Origin: Oceanospirillaceae bacterium
Lineage (GTDB): Bacteria > Pseudomonadota > Gammaproteobacteria > Pseudomonadales > Balneatricaceae
DNA length: 36,762 bases
Reading direction: 5' to 3'
NCBI GenBank assembly: GCA_024686035.1
Contig: JAIBDW010000012.1
Span: forward strand, 1 to 36,762
Of the stretch, positions 1 through 8,324 are shown one piece after another. The position numbers were made by a program, and so were the translations under genes. Below the pieces are notes generated by a model. That model saw only the letters and a program-made list of their open reading frames with translations, ran no database searches and was not told where the DNA came from. Each line of letters starts with the position of its first letter. The first letter of the stretch is position 1.

Positions 1-606
1 CAGGCCTGTTTCGAAACCCGGAATCATGGTGTTGGAGCCCAGCACCAGATCCATGCCTTCGCCTTTGCCGCCATCGAAGGCTTCGCCATCGATAAAGCCT
101 TCAAAGTCGATCTTGACGCGATCGCCATCTTCAGCTGCGCGCTCAACCAGAGCCCACTCAGCCTGCTGCTTGCGCAGGGTGTCGATCATTTTTTCAAGAT
201 CGGCATCGGTAACGCTGGCGTTCAGCTTCTTGATTTCTGCCGCGGCGAAGTCAGCCAGGGTGATTTCCGGATAAACTTCAAAGGTCGCGGTGAATTCAAA
301 GTCCTCACCCGCCTTGTCTTTCTTGAACTCAATGTTCGGGCCGCCAGCGGGCTGCAATTTTTCCTGCTGCGCCGCTTCGTAGAAGCTCTGCTGGACCACT
401 TCACCCAGGACTTCCTGGCGAATTCCGGCACCGTAGCGCTTCTGAACTATTTTGACCGGCACCTTGCCCGGACGAAAGCCATCGATACGCACGCGACGCG
501 CAGTATCCTGCACACGGGTGGCTACATCATTATCGATACGCTCGGCCGGAACAGTGATCGTCATCTGACGCTCGAGGCCCGAAGTCGCTTCAACAGAAAC
601 TTGCAT
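1..606 (-). CDS. tig: Trigger factor, N-terminal part (cut by window edge)
   Basis: Ribosome-associated chaperone and peptidyl-prolyl isomerase that meets nascent chains at the exit tunnel. I translated the reverse strand by hand: it is open from an ATG at 604-606 to the window edge, about 202 residues with no stop. The N-terminus MQVSVEATSGLERQ is typical of the family. The ribosome-docking signature GFRPGKVP follows near residues 43-50, and the start of the FKBP-like domain (DFEGFIDGEAFDGG...MIPGFETGL) is near residues 147-202. The C-terminal domain lies outside the window. In Pseudomonas tig also sits beside a tRNA cluster and cysS, so the location fits. GC content and codon choice (mostly CTG, CGC/CGT, GGC) are clearly higher-GC than the genes that follow. 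Confidence 0.95.
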   Translation of the reverse strand, partial: MQVSVEATSGLERQMTITVPAERIDNDVATRVQDTARRVRIDGFRPGKVPVKIVQKRYGAGIRQEVLGEVVQQSFYEAAQQEKLQPAGGPNIEFKKDKAGEDFEFTATFEVYPEITLADFAAAEIKKLNASVTDADLEKMIDTLRKQQAEWALVERAAEDGDRVKIDFEGFIDGEAFDGGKGEGMDLVLGSNTMIPGFETGL

Positions 607-887
607 GGAATTCCTCACAAAACTTGCAGCATTTTTTAATCGCGATCTGCGGACGAATCCGTCCCCAAAAACACCCGCTTGACGGTAAACTCGCTTTCCG
701 ACCTGGCACGGATGCCGCAGAACCTAAATTCTAAAGCGCGAAATTCTGTGCCAGTTACCCCGAATAGTCAAGCGGAATACTATTAAAGGCAGCAGAGTTC
801 GCTACTGAGAAAGGATCATAAAGGAATTTCGCCTTCAATCAAGAAAAACGAATTAAAACAGAAAGATACAGAGAAAATAGCGAGAAA

Positions 888-964
888 TGGGGTGGACGAT
901 GGGGCTTGAACCCACGACCACCGGAATCACAATCCGGGGCTCTACCAACTGAGCTACGCCCACC
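888..964 (-). tRNA. tRNA-His (anticodon GTG)
   Basis: The reverse strand folds as a complete cloverleaf. It has the extra G at position -1 facing C73 that marks histidine tRNAs, a D-arm with GCTCAGTTGGTAGAGC, an anticodon loop TTGTGAT closed by a CCGGA/TCCGG stem, and a T-arm with GGTTCAAGCC. The CCA end is encoded (888-890). It is first of three tRNA genes in the same direction. Confidence 0.96.
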
Positions 965-1013
965 ATTACGTCATTACATTTAATCTACTTACCAGCATTT
1001 ACCCATACGGCGT

Positions 1014-1090
1014 TGGTACGCCCTGAAGGATTCGAACCCTCGACCCACGGCTTAGAAAGCCGTTGCTCTATCCAACTGAGCTAAGGGCGC
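1014..1090 (-). tRNA. tRNA-Arg (anticodon TCT)
   Basis: Cloverleaf on the reverse strand. The acceptor GCGCCCT pairs with AGGGCGT, with a G-T first pair. The D-arm is GCTCAGTTGGATAGAGC, the anticodon loop TTTCTAA lies between ACGGC and GCCGT, and the T-arm contains GGTTCGAATCC. The discriminator is A and CCA is encoded at 1014-1016. The TCT anticodon reads AGA/AGG. Confidence 0.96.
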
Positions 1091-1109
1091 ATGTTACTGC
1101 GGTAAATAG

Positions 1110-1186
1110 TGGTCGGGGTAGAGAGATTCGAACTCCCGACATCCTGCTCCCAAAGCAGGCGCGCTACCAGACTGCGCTATACCCCG
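1110..1186 (-). tRNA. tRNA-Pro (anticodon TGG)
   Basis: Cloverleaf on the reverse strand. The acceptor CGGGGTA pairs with TACCCCG, with the C1-G72 pair typical of bacterial proline tRNAs. The D-arm is GCGCAGTCTGGTAGCGC, the anticodon loop TTTGGGA lies between CCTGC and GCAGG, and the T-arm contains AGTTCGAATCT. Encoded CCA at 1110-1112. It lies 19 bases from tRNA-Arg, so co-transcription is likely. Confidence 0.96.
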
Positions 1187-1274
1187 ACATCCTCTACAAG
1201 GCTACTGCCTAGTGGCTCATGCCGTTGAAGAGGTGCGTATATTATAGCCGATACACTCCTTCGTCAAGCTTATT

Positions 1275-1303
1275 GTTTGGTTTTTTTATCAATAAAACCA
1301 AAC
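1275..1303 (-). terminator. Hairpin after cysS, possible terminator
   Basis: Perfect 10-bp inverted repeat GTTTGGTTTT / AAAACCAAAC (1275-1284 and 1294-1303) with a 9-base loop, starting 20 bases past the cysS stop. It is AT-rich and lacks a clean U-run after the stem on the minus strand, so termination is plausible but not certain. It separates cysS from the tRNA cluster. Confidence 0.45.
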
Positions 1304-1323
1304 TGTTAAAATAAACTTGGATT

Positions 1324-2709
1324 TTAGACTTCGCGCTTCCAACCAGTGCCTTCTTTACTGTCTTCTAATATTACTCCGGCATCTTTTAATTGATCTCGTA
1401 TTTGATCTGACAAAGCAAAATTTCGATCTATTTTAGCTTGATGACGCTGCGCTACTAATGCGTCTATGTCTGCATCAGTAAGGTCACCCTCACCCGCCTC
1501 ACCTTTTAAGTAGGCATTAGGTGATAAGGCTAGCAAGCCTAATATATTGCCCAAGCCACGCATTTGGCTTGCCAAGACACCTGCTTGGGGGTCGCTATCA
1601 CGTTTTAGACGATTCACTTCACGGGCCATTTCAAACAGCACGGAGATCGCCTCACGGGTATTAAAGTCGTCATCCATTGCATTGTTAAAACGATCTAGAT
1701 AAGGGCCTTCAAGGGCCACATCAGACAACTCAAGCTGGTCCATTGCAGTATACAGTCGATCTAACGCACTTTTAGCTTCAACCAAGGCATCTTCTGCATA
1801 ATCAATTTGGCTCCGATAATGACTGGCTGTTAGCAAATAACGCACTATTTCTGCCGGATATTTAGCCAATACTTCACGAATAGTGAAAAAATTGCCCAAG
1901 GATTTAGACATCTTTTCTTTGTTAACCCGCACAGCACCTGCATGTAACCAATAGTTTACAAAGGTTTCTCCATTAGCGGCCTCAGATTGGGCTATTTCAT
2001 TTTCATGATGTGGAAATGGCAAGTCTGGGCCACCCCCATGAATATCAAAATGATTACCCAAGCAACATTTGGTCATTGCAGAACATTCTATATGCCATCC
2101 AGGGCGTCCCTCTCCCCAAGGTGACGCCCAAGACACTTCATCTTTTTTCGCCGTTTTCCACAGTACAAAATCAAATGGATTTTCTTTACCGTCGTTCACC
2201 TCAACTCGAGCACCTGCTCGCATATCTTCAAGCTTACGATTGGTCAGTGCGCCATAAGTTTCAAACTGGTCAACACGATAATAAACATCACCATTGGCAG
2301 CCGCATAGGCATACCCTTTATCAATCAACGTCTGTACCATCTCAATAATGGCTGGCATGTGCGCAGTAGCCCTTGGCTCTTGGTTTGGTGGCAATACACT
2401 TAAAGCGGCTTCGTCTTCATGCATGGCGTTGATGAAACGATTGGTAAGCTCATCACAAGATTCGCCATTTTGCGCAGCGCGTTTAATAATTTTATCGTCT
2501 ACATCAGTAATGTTACGCACGTATTCAACTTGATAACCAGCATGCCTTAAGTAACGAGTGATAACATCAAACGACACCATTACCCGCGCGTGGCCGATAT
2601 GGCAGTAGTCATACACTGTCATGCCGCACACATAAAGACGTATTTTGCCTGGTTCAATCGGTATAAAAGGCACTTTGCTGTTACTTAAAGTATTGTGAAG
2701 TTGCAACAT
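1324..2709 (-). CDS. cysS: Cysteinyl-tRNA synthetase
   Basis: Charges tRNA-Cys with cysteine in the cytoplasm. At 461 residues it has the usual family length. The class I motif HIGH is at residues 37-40 and KMSKS follows in the segment VNKEKMSKSLGN. Zinc-site candidates are C28 in VCGMTVYD and the Cys/His of GWHIECSAM and PFPHHENE. The C-terminal helical anticodon-binding region is complete. The ATG start lies 14 bases downstream of glnS on the same strand, so the two synthetase genes probably form one transcript. In Pseudomonas folD sits between cysS and the tRNA genes; here it is absent. Confidence 0.97.
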   Translation of the reverse strand: MLQLHNTLSNSKVPFIPIEPGKIRLYVCGMTVYDYCHIGHARVMVSFDVITRYLRHAGYQVEYVRNITDVDDKIIKRAAQNGESCDELTNRFINAMHEDEAALSVLPPNQEPRATAHMPAIIEMVQTLIDKGYAYAAANGDVYYRVDQFETYGALTNRKLEDMRAGARVEVNDGKENPFDFVLWKTAKKDEVSWASPWGEGRPGWHIECSAMTKCCLGNHFDIHGGGPDLPFPHHENEIAQSEAANGETFVNYWLHAGAVRVNKEKMSKSLGNFFTIREVLAKYPAEIVRYLLTASHYRSQIDYAEDALVEAKSALDRLYTAMDQLELSDVALEGPYLDRFNNAMDDDFNTREAISVLFEMAREVNRLKRDSDPQAGVLASQMRGLGNILGLLALSPNAYLKGEAGEGDLTDADIDALVAQRHQAKIDRNFALSDQIRDQLKDAGVILEDSKEGTGWKREV

Positions 2710-2723
2710 ATTACTAGTTTCCG

Positions 2724-4406
2724 TTAACCCTTTTTAGCCCAAGAATCACGCAGGGTGACTGTACGGTTAAATACCAAACGATCTTTTGTTGAATCTTTAT
2801 CAACACAAAAATACCCTTCTCGCTCAAACTGAAAACGCTCACCATCGGTTGCGTGAGCTAAAGACGGCTCGGCCATCGCACCTTCAATTAATTGCAAATT
2901 ATCTGGGTTTACGTAAGTCATAAAGTCCACTTCTTTGTCACCGTCTGGATTAGCATGACTAAACAAACGATCGTATAAGCGCACATTGACTATTTCATGA
3001 TGACTGGCACTGACCCAATGAACAACACCATTTACCTTATAGCCTTCTGGCTTTTTACCTAAGGTTTGATTGTCATAACTGCACACCAGTTCAACCACTT
3101 GCCCTGCACTATTTTTAATCACTTCTTCACAGGTAATGATATAACCACCACGTAAGCGCACCGACTGATGCGGCGCCAAACGCTTCCATTTACCTTCAGG
3201 GTGCTCTGCAAAATCAGCTTGGTCGATAAACACCTGCCTAGACATGATTAGCTCACGCTCACCCATAGAGTCATCTTTGGGGTGTTTTGCTACGGTTAAG
3301 GTTTGGTTTGTGCTAGCTTCCCAATTAGAAATAGTGACCTTTAGAGGGTGTAATACACACATGGCACGCGAGGCTGTTGAGTCTAAATCATCTCGCACAC
3401 TGGATTCTAAACGCCCAAAGTCTGTAACGCCCTTACTACGGGCCACAGGGGTTGCTGCACAGAAATTGCGCAAGGCCTCTGGCGTGTACCCACGGCGACG
3501 CATGCCAGATATAGTAGGCATACGCGGGTCATCCCATGCGGTGACGGTATGACTATCTACCAGCTGTTTCAGCTTACGCTTACTAGTAATGGTGTAATTA
3601 AGTTCTAAACGCGCAAATTCGTACTGCCGAGGACGGCGGCGGCCACTAGGCAGCGTTACATTATCGATAAACCAGTCATAAAGAGGCCGATGGTCTTCAA
3701 ATTCAAGCGTACAGATAGAATGAGTGACTTGTTCCAGCGCATCGGATAAACCATGGGTAAAGTCGTACATTGGGTAAATGCACCAAGCATTACCTGTTTG
3801 ATGGTGCTCAATATGCCGAATGCGATAGATAATAGGGTCACGCATATTCATATTAGGCGACTCATTGTCTATTTTTGCGCGTAGCACACGTTCCCCGTCA
3901 GCAAACGCCCCTGCTCGCATCTTTGCAAAAAGGTCTATATTTTCTTCAATGCTACGATTGCGGTGAGGGCTATTTTTGCCCGGCTGAGTCAAATTCCCCC
4001 TGTACTCACGAGCTTGTTCTGGGCTTAAATCACACACATAAGCCAAGCCTTTATTGATCAATTCTAAGGCAAATTCATGTAGTTGCTCAAAGTAGTTAGA
4101 TGCATAAAAGGCATCTGAGCCCCATTCAAACCCTAGCCACTCTACATCCGCCTTGATAGATTGAATGTATTCATCACTTTCTTTTTCTGGATTGGTATCA
4201 TCAAAACGCAAATTACAACGGCCTTCAAACTCTTGCGCCATGCCAAAATTTAGACAAATCGAAGTGGCGTGGCCAATATGTAAGTAACCATTAGGTTCTG
4301 GTGGAAAGCGAGTCACGACATGACCATCATTGTTGCCCTTTCTTACATCTTTGGCGATGATATTACGAACAAAATTTGATGCCTGTACGACGGTTTTTTC
4401 GGCCAC
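2724..4406 (-). CDS. glnS: Glutaminyl-tRNA synthetase
   Basis: Charges tRNA-Gln directly with glutamine. The ATP-site motif appears as FPPEPNGYLHIGHATS, with HIGH intact, and the KMSKS equivalent is ITSKRKLKQL. I chose the GTG start at 4404-4406 (MAEKTVVQASNF) because AAGGAG at 4415-4420 lies 8 bases upstream. An in-frame TTG at 4440-4442 would add 12 residues without a better ribosome binding site. With the GTG start the protein has about 560 residues, close to the E. coli enzyme (554). A direct GlnRS fits a gammaproteobacterium. Confidence 0.97.
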   Translation of the reverse strand: MAEKTVVQASNFVRNIIAKDVRKGNNDGHVVTRFPPEPNGYLHIGHATSICLNFGMAQEFEGRCNLRFDDTNPEKESDEYIQSIKADVEWLGFEWGSDAFYASNYFEQLHEFALELINKGLAYVCDLSPEQAREYRGNLTQPGKNSPHRNRSIEENIDLFAKMRAGAFADGERVLRAKIDNESPNMNMRDPIIYRIRHIEHHQTGNAWCIYPMYDFTHGLSDALEQVTHSICTLEFEDHRPLYDWFIDNVTLPSGRRRPRQYEFARLELNYTITSKRKLKQLVDSHTVTAWDDPRMPTISGMRRRGYTPEALRNFCAATPVARSKGVTDFGRLESSVRDDLDSTASRAMCVLHPLKVTISNWEASTNQTLTVAKHPKDDSMGERELIMSRQVFIDQADFAEHPEGKWKRLAPHQSVRLRGGYIITCEEVIKNSAGQVVELVCSYDNQTLGKKPEGYKVNGVVHWVSASHHEIVNVRLYDRLFSHANPDGDKEVDFMTYVNPDNLQLIEGAMAEPSLAHATDGERFQFEREGYFCVDKDSTKDRLVFNRTVTLRDSWAKKG

Positions 4407-4584
4407 GAATGGGTCTCCTTGAAACTTGCCCTGAAAAACCAATAATTATATGTCTTTTGCAACCTGCCTTGCTAGCTAAATTAATGTGTATTTCAACGTC
4501 AAAGCAGCCCCAAAGATTGCATGTATCCGCTGTGGGCTTCATAATAACCCCCTATTTATTCACATACCCTCCTGAGGCTGTCGC

Positions 4585-5088
4585 ATGTCAAATGTATTAA
4601 TGCAAACTAACTTTGGTAACATTACCATTGAACTAAATCACGAAAAGGCACCTATTACCGCTGCCAACTTTGAGCAATACGTCCGTGATGGATTTTACGA
4701 TGGCGTGATCTTTCACCGAGTGATCGATGGCTTTATGGTACAAGGCGGCGGTTTTGATGTGAGTATGAATCAAAAAGAAACTCGTGCAAACATCGAAAAT
4801 GAAGCTGACAATGGCCTAACCAACGATGAAGGAACATTGGCTATGGCTCGCACCATGGACCCTCACTCTGCTTCTGCACAGTTTTTCATCAACGTAGGCG
4901 ACAATGCTTTTCTTAACCACTCAGGCAAAAACTCTCAAGGCTGGGGTTATGCAGTATTTGGCAAGGTAGTTGATGGCATGGATGTGGTGAACACCATCAA
5001 AAAAGTTTCTACAACGTCTAAATCTGGCCACCAAGATGTGCCAGCTGATCCTGTAGTCATCGAATCTGCCACAATGATTGAAGGTTAA
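4585..5088 (+). CDS. ppiB: Peptidyl-prolyl cis-trans isomerase B (cyclophilin)
   Basis: Cyclophilin-type prolyl isomerase of 167 residues with no signal peptide, so the cytoplasmic PpiB form. Family motifs are [15 protein letters not shown] (catalytic Arg and Phe/Met/Gln), SAQFFINV and the C-terminal [10 protein letters not shown]. The start has TGAGG at 4573-4577 upstream. It is divergent from glnS, and lpxH follows almost immediately, the conserved order in this group. Confidence 0.96.
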   Translation: MSNVLMQTNFGNITIELNHEKAPITAANFEQYVRDGFYDGVIFHRVIDGFMVQGGGFDVSMNQKETRANIENEADNGLTNDEGTLAMARTMDPHSASAQFFINVGDNAFLNHSGKNSQGWGYAVFGKVVDGMDVVNTIKKVSTTSKSGHQDVPADPVVIESATMIEG

Positions 5089-5092
5089 GCAC

Positions 5093-5806
5093 TTGCGTCG
5101 CCTATTCATTGCAGATTTGCACTTGCACCCAGCAAGGCCACAGCATAGCAGTGCATTGATTGATTTTTGTCAGCAGCGCATTAACGCTGATGATGAACTT
5201 TATATATTAGGTGACCTTTTTGACGCTTGGATAGGCGATGATGTGGGCATAGTCACTTATGCCGATATCATTGCTTGCTTTAAGCAGCTTACCTCCAGTG
5301 GTACTCAAGTATTTTTTATGGCTGGCAATAGAGATTTCTTGATTGCAGACGAATTTTGCCAAACAACAGGTATCACCATACTACCTGACCCAACACTGAT
5401 CACCTTTGATGACCAAGACACCTTGCTCATGCATGGTGACACTTTGTGTACAGACGATACAGAATATCAAACATTTCGCGCTATGGTGAGAGATCCACAC
5501 TGGCAAAACGAATTTCTTTCCATGACGCCAGCCGTGCGCATGCAACAAGCGCAATACTACAGGCAACAAAGTAAGGAAATGACCGCCCATAAGCCTAATG
5601 AGATTATGGATGTAAATCTTGAAGCGGTTACCTACGCCATGGATCAGCATCAGGTGCGCTTACTCATTCACGGCCACACTCATAGGCCACAGGTGCACCA
5701 TTTATCATCTGGAGAGCGTATTGTTTTAGGAGATTGGGGTGGCCATTTTGATTATGTCAGCTGGCCCCAAGGTGAGAGTTGGCACCTTATTCGCGAACCA
5801 ATTTAG
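5093..5806 (+). CDS. lpxH: UDP-2,3-diacylglucosamine hydrolase
   Basis: Cleaves UDP-2,3-diacylglucosamine to lipid X and UMP on the cytoplasmic face of the inner membrane, a step of lipid A synthesis. Metallophosphoesterase motifs are in order: ADLHL near the start, GDLFDAWIGDD, GNRDFL, MHGDTLCTDD and HGHTHRP near the C-terminus. I place the start at TTG 5093 (MRRLFIADLHL) because AAGG at 5081-5084 is correctly spaced and the product (237 residues) matches E. coli LpxH (240). Another TTG at 5078 would overlap ppiB by 11 bases and lacks a binding site. Confidence 0.94.
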   Translation: MRRLFIADLHLHPARPQHSSALIDFCQQRINADDELYILGDLFDAWIGDDVGIVTYADIIACFKQLTSSGTQVFFMAGNRDFLIADEFCQTTGITILPDPTLITFDDQDTLLMHGDTLCTDDTEYQTFRAMVRDPHWQNEFLSMTPAVRMQQAQYYRQQSKEMTAHKPNEIMDVNLEAVTYAMDQHQVRLLIHGHTHRPQVHHLSSGERIVLGDWGGHFDYVSWPQGESWHLIREPI

Positions 5807-5832
5807 ACTTACATTTTTATTATTAATAGATC

Positions 5833-5870
5833 AAAAAAAACCAGCTGGCGATACACAAGCTGGTTTTTTA
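5833..5870. terminator. Bidirectional terminator between lpxH and tauC
   Basis: Inverted repeat CCAGCT...AGCTGG (5841-5846 and 5858-5863), preceded by eight A and followed by six T. It can form an intrinsic terminator on either strand and sits between the convergent lpxH and tauC genes. It marks the left edge of the organosulfur island. Confidence 0.85.
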
Positions 5871-5901
5871 TTGCTTATTAGTTAGCTGATTTCAGTAATC
5901 A

Positions 5902-7245
5902 TTAACCCTTACCTTTCCATGGCACTAAGTATTTTTCTAACAAGCGAATACCCACGTCAATAGCAAAACCAATCACACCGATCAATATGATACCCATGAT
6001 TACAATTTCGGTATTTTGAAACTTTGACGCCGCAACGATCATTTTACCAATACCCTTTTCTGCAGCAACTAATTCGGCCGCAACTACGGTACCCCAACAA
6101 ACACCCATGGCCACCCTTGCTCCGGTGAATATTTCCGGAAGTGAATTGGGGATAATTACGTGGCGTAAGATCTGGGTTTTGCTAGCACCTAAGCTGTATG
6201 CCGCATGAATTTTGGTGATTCTTACTCCAGACACACCAGAGCGTGCAGCAATGGCCATAATCCATAAAGCAGCCAGGAACAGCAACACCACCTTGCCTTC
6301 TTCACCAATACCTGCCCAAATGATAACCAAAGGAATCAAGGCTAATGGCGGCACAGGGCGCATAAACTCAACAACGGGGTCAAACCAACCACGAAACCAG
6401 TTAGACAAGCCCATGGCGTAACCAAGAGGAATACCAACTAGAGCACCGATGAGGAAACCCATGACAACACGCCACAGACTAAAGCCTAAGTGCTCTCCCA
6501 AAGTGACATTTTGGTAACCGTCTTTAGAGATAGTCACTAAGCTTTTCCATACTTTCTCTGGCGAGGGCAAGTAAATGCTCTCCATCTGCACACCCTTATG
6601 GGGAACGATGTTCAAAGTGCCCTTGTCTGTCAGTGCAACTCTAGCAAAACCAACATCTACGGCGTTATCCTTACTAATGGATTGGCCATCGACTTTGACA
6701 ATAGAGGCGCCCGTCTTGCGTTTCTGGTCATCATTTTTATCCCATAAAAGCAGTTTAGAACGATAAACCTGAATAACTATTGCGTCATTGGCAGCAAAGC
6801 CGTCGCCGGCCTCTACCTTTGGTTTATCAGCTTTTTCACCCGCAGCATGAACAATCACATCGACACTCGCCGTATCGACTTGACCTGCGCCGTTATCGGC
6901 CGTGTAGGTAAATTGGCCACTACCCATAAACGGGCCAGGTACGTGTAAAAAACTGGGCAATAGTTGTGAACCAGTAAAAGCCCCCCAGAGTACAAAGATC
7001 AACAACACTGATAGTACTGAGGCTGACTTATTGGACACCACAGTGCTTTCATCACCAAAGGTCACTGTTTTTAAGGAATTGAAACTATCACCAGCGTCCA
7101 CGCTATTACGAACCCTGTGCCATATGGTTTGACTAGCCACTATAATGGCAATAAAGCCCACTAAATAAGGTAGTATCGAACCAATCGATAAAAATATATT
7201 AAGCGTTTCGTCGGCCAAGTCAGCAAATACATTTGAATCGTTCAT
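5902..7245 (-). CDS. tauC: Taurine-type ABC transporter permease with an inserted outer domain
   Basis: Inner-membrane permease of a TauABC/SsuABC-type importer. Residues 225-447 are an ordinary BPD_transp_1 permease: YLPSPEKVWKSL, then several membrane helices and the EAA loop (AAYSLGASKTQILRHVIIP, about 349-367). The N-terminus is unusual. A hydrophobic segment at about 22-40 is extra, a second at about 75-95 matches the normal first helix, and then about 120 residues (105-222) are inserted before the permease resumes. The insert contains FTYTADNGAGQVDTASVDV, which looks like cadherin-like or Ig-like beta repeats. At 447 residues the protein is far longer than E. coli TauC (275). Its start overlaps the tauB stop by one base. 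Confidence is high for the permease, moderate for taurine as substrate. Confidence 0.88.
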   Translation of the reverse strand: MNDSNVFADLADETLNIFLSIGSILPYLVGFIAIIVASQTIWHRVRNSVDAGDSFNSLKTVTFGDESTVVSNKSASVLSVLLIFVLWGAFTGSQLLPSFLHVPGPFMGSGQFTYTADNGAGQVDTASVDVIVHAAGEKADKPKVEAGDGFAANDAIVIQVYRSKLLLWDKNDDQKRKTGASIVKVDGQSISKDNAVDVGFARVALTDKGTLNIVPHKGVQMESIYLPSPEKVWKSLVTISKDGYQNVTLGEHLGFSLWRVVMGFLIGALVGIPLGYAMGLSNWFRGWFDPVVEFMRPVPPLALIPLVIIWAGIGEEGKVVLLFLAALWIMAIAARSGVSGVRITKIHAAYSLGASKTQILRHVIIPNSLPEIFTGARVAMGVCWGTVVAAELVAAEKGIGKMIVAASKFQNTEIVIMGIILIGVIGFAIDVGIRLLEKYLVPWKGKG

Positions 7246-8051
7246 TAGCTTTCTTCCTCAGTTCGACCCATGATCTCTTCTTCCATTTCCCAAATCATTG
7301 ATAAAATTTCTTCACGCTTAGAGTTATAATCTGGGTGTTTCTTCACTTCACGCAAATCAGCACCAACACCGAGTTCGGCAAATGGCAAATAATACTCTTT
7401 GTGTACCCGCCCTGGTCGCGGCGCCATAACCAATAGGCGTTCGCCAAGAAGCAACGCTTCTTCTACCGAATGAGTAATTAAAATAATGGTCTTGCCTGTT
7501 TCTTTCCACAGGTCTAATACCAAAGATTGCATCTTTTCACGGGTTAACGCGTCCAATGCACCTAGCGGCTCGTCCATAAGAATAACGTCTGGATCGTTAG
7601 CCAGGCAGCGGGCCAACGCCACTCGTTGTTGCATACCACCAGAAAGCTCATACACTGCCTTGTCTTTAAATTCTTGCAGACCAACCAGTTCTAACAAACG
7701 GTCTACTTCAGGTGCGCTCTCGGCCTTTGGAACACCTTTCATGTCAGGCCCAAAGGAAACGTTCTTACGCACGCTCATCCATTCAAATAAAGCCCCTTGC
7801 TGAAATACCATACCGCGTTCTGGGCCCGGGCCACTGATGGCATCACCGTCTAAACGAATATCACCTTCTGTCTGGGCCAAAAAGCCGGCTACGATGTTTA
7901 ACAAAGTAGTCTTACCACAACCTGATGGGCCTAAAACACTAAGCAACTGCCCAGACTTAATATCTAAGTTGATATTTTTAAGCGCTTGTACAGATCCACC
8001 ACCTGGCAAGTCAAAACGCATGGATACATTGTCAATATGTAAATCAGCCAC
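7245..8051 (-). CDS. tauB: Taurine-type ABC transporter ATP-binding protein
   Basis: ATPase subunit that powers the importer from the cytoplasmic side. At 268 residues it shows Walker A GPSGCGKTTLLN, the signature LSGGMQQRVALARCL, Walker B VILMDEPLGALDA and the switch histidine in LITHSVEEA. The start is GTG at 8049-8051 with AAGGA 7 bases upstream. It is translationally coupled to tauC (one-base overlap). A 273-base gap with a hairpin separates it from tauA. The sequence alone cannot separate taurine from other sulfonates; the neighbours favour taurine. Confidence 0.93.
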   Translation of the reverse strand: MADLHIDNVSMRFDLPGGGSVQALKNINLDIKSGQLLSVLGPSGCGKTTLLNIVAGFLAQTEGDIRLDGDAISGPGPERGMVFQQGALFEWMSVRKNVSFGPDMKGVPKAESAPEVDRLLELVGLQEFKDKAVYELSGGMQQRVALARCLANDPDVILMDEPLGALDALTREKMQSLVLDLWKETGKTIILITHSVEEALLLGERLLVMAPRPGRVHKEYYLPFAELGVGADLREVKKHPDYNSKREEILSMIWEMEEEIMGRTEEES

Positions 8052-8267
8052 GCCTCATTCCTTCTAAATATTGTTGATTATGAAAACTCGAAAGTTATTT
8101 ATCGACCTTACGATTAATTATAAGTGAGATACACAAATACAGTGTGATGCACAATACAAGTACACACATACCATATACTAACGAGTTTAATTATAGTCGA
8201 TCCCAGATCAGTACGAAGTTGCTAAGTACTTGCAAAATTGCCCCTGACACCGTGCCAAACCAAATAT

Positions 8268-8303
8268 AAAACTGAGGCCTAAAGAACTCTAGACCTCAGT
8301 TTT
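8268..8303 (-). terminator. Hairpin in the tauA-tauB gap, terminator or attenuator
   Basis: Perfect 10-bp inverted repeat AAAACTGAGG / CCTCAGTTTT (8268-8277 and 8294-8303), 21 bases after the tauA stop. On the minus strand the stem ends in TTTTATATTT. It lies inside the transporter operon, a common arrangement that gives more binding protein than membrane subunits. If termination is complete, tauBC would need a promoter in 8052-8267; I did not identify one with confidence. Confidence 0.65.
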
Positions 8304-8324
8304 AATTTGGCAGTTCTAATCAGC

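Noticed and set aside
26-431. Open frames on both strands across the trigger factor gene
   Set aside because: Shadows of tig, which translates cleanly on the minus strand with family motifs and is open to the window edge.
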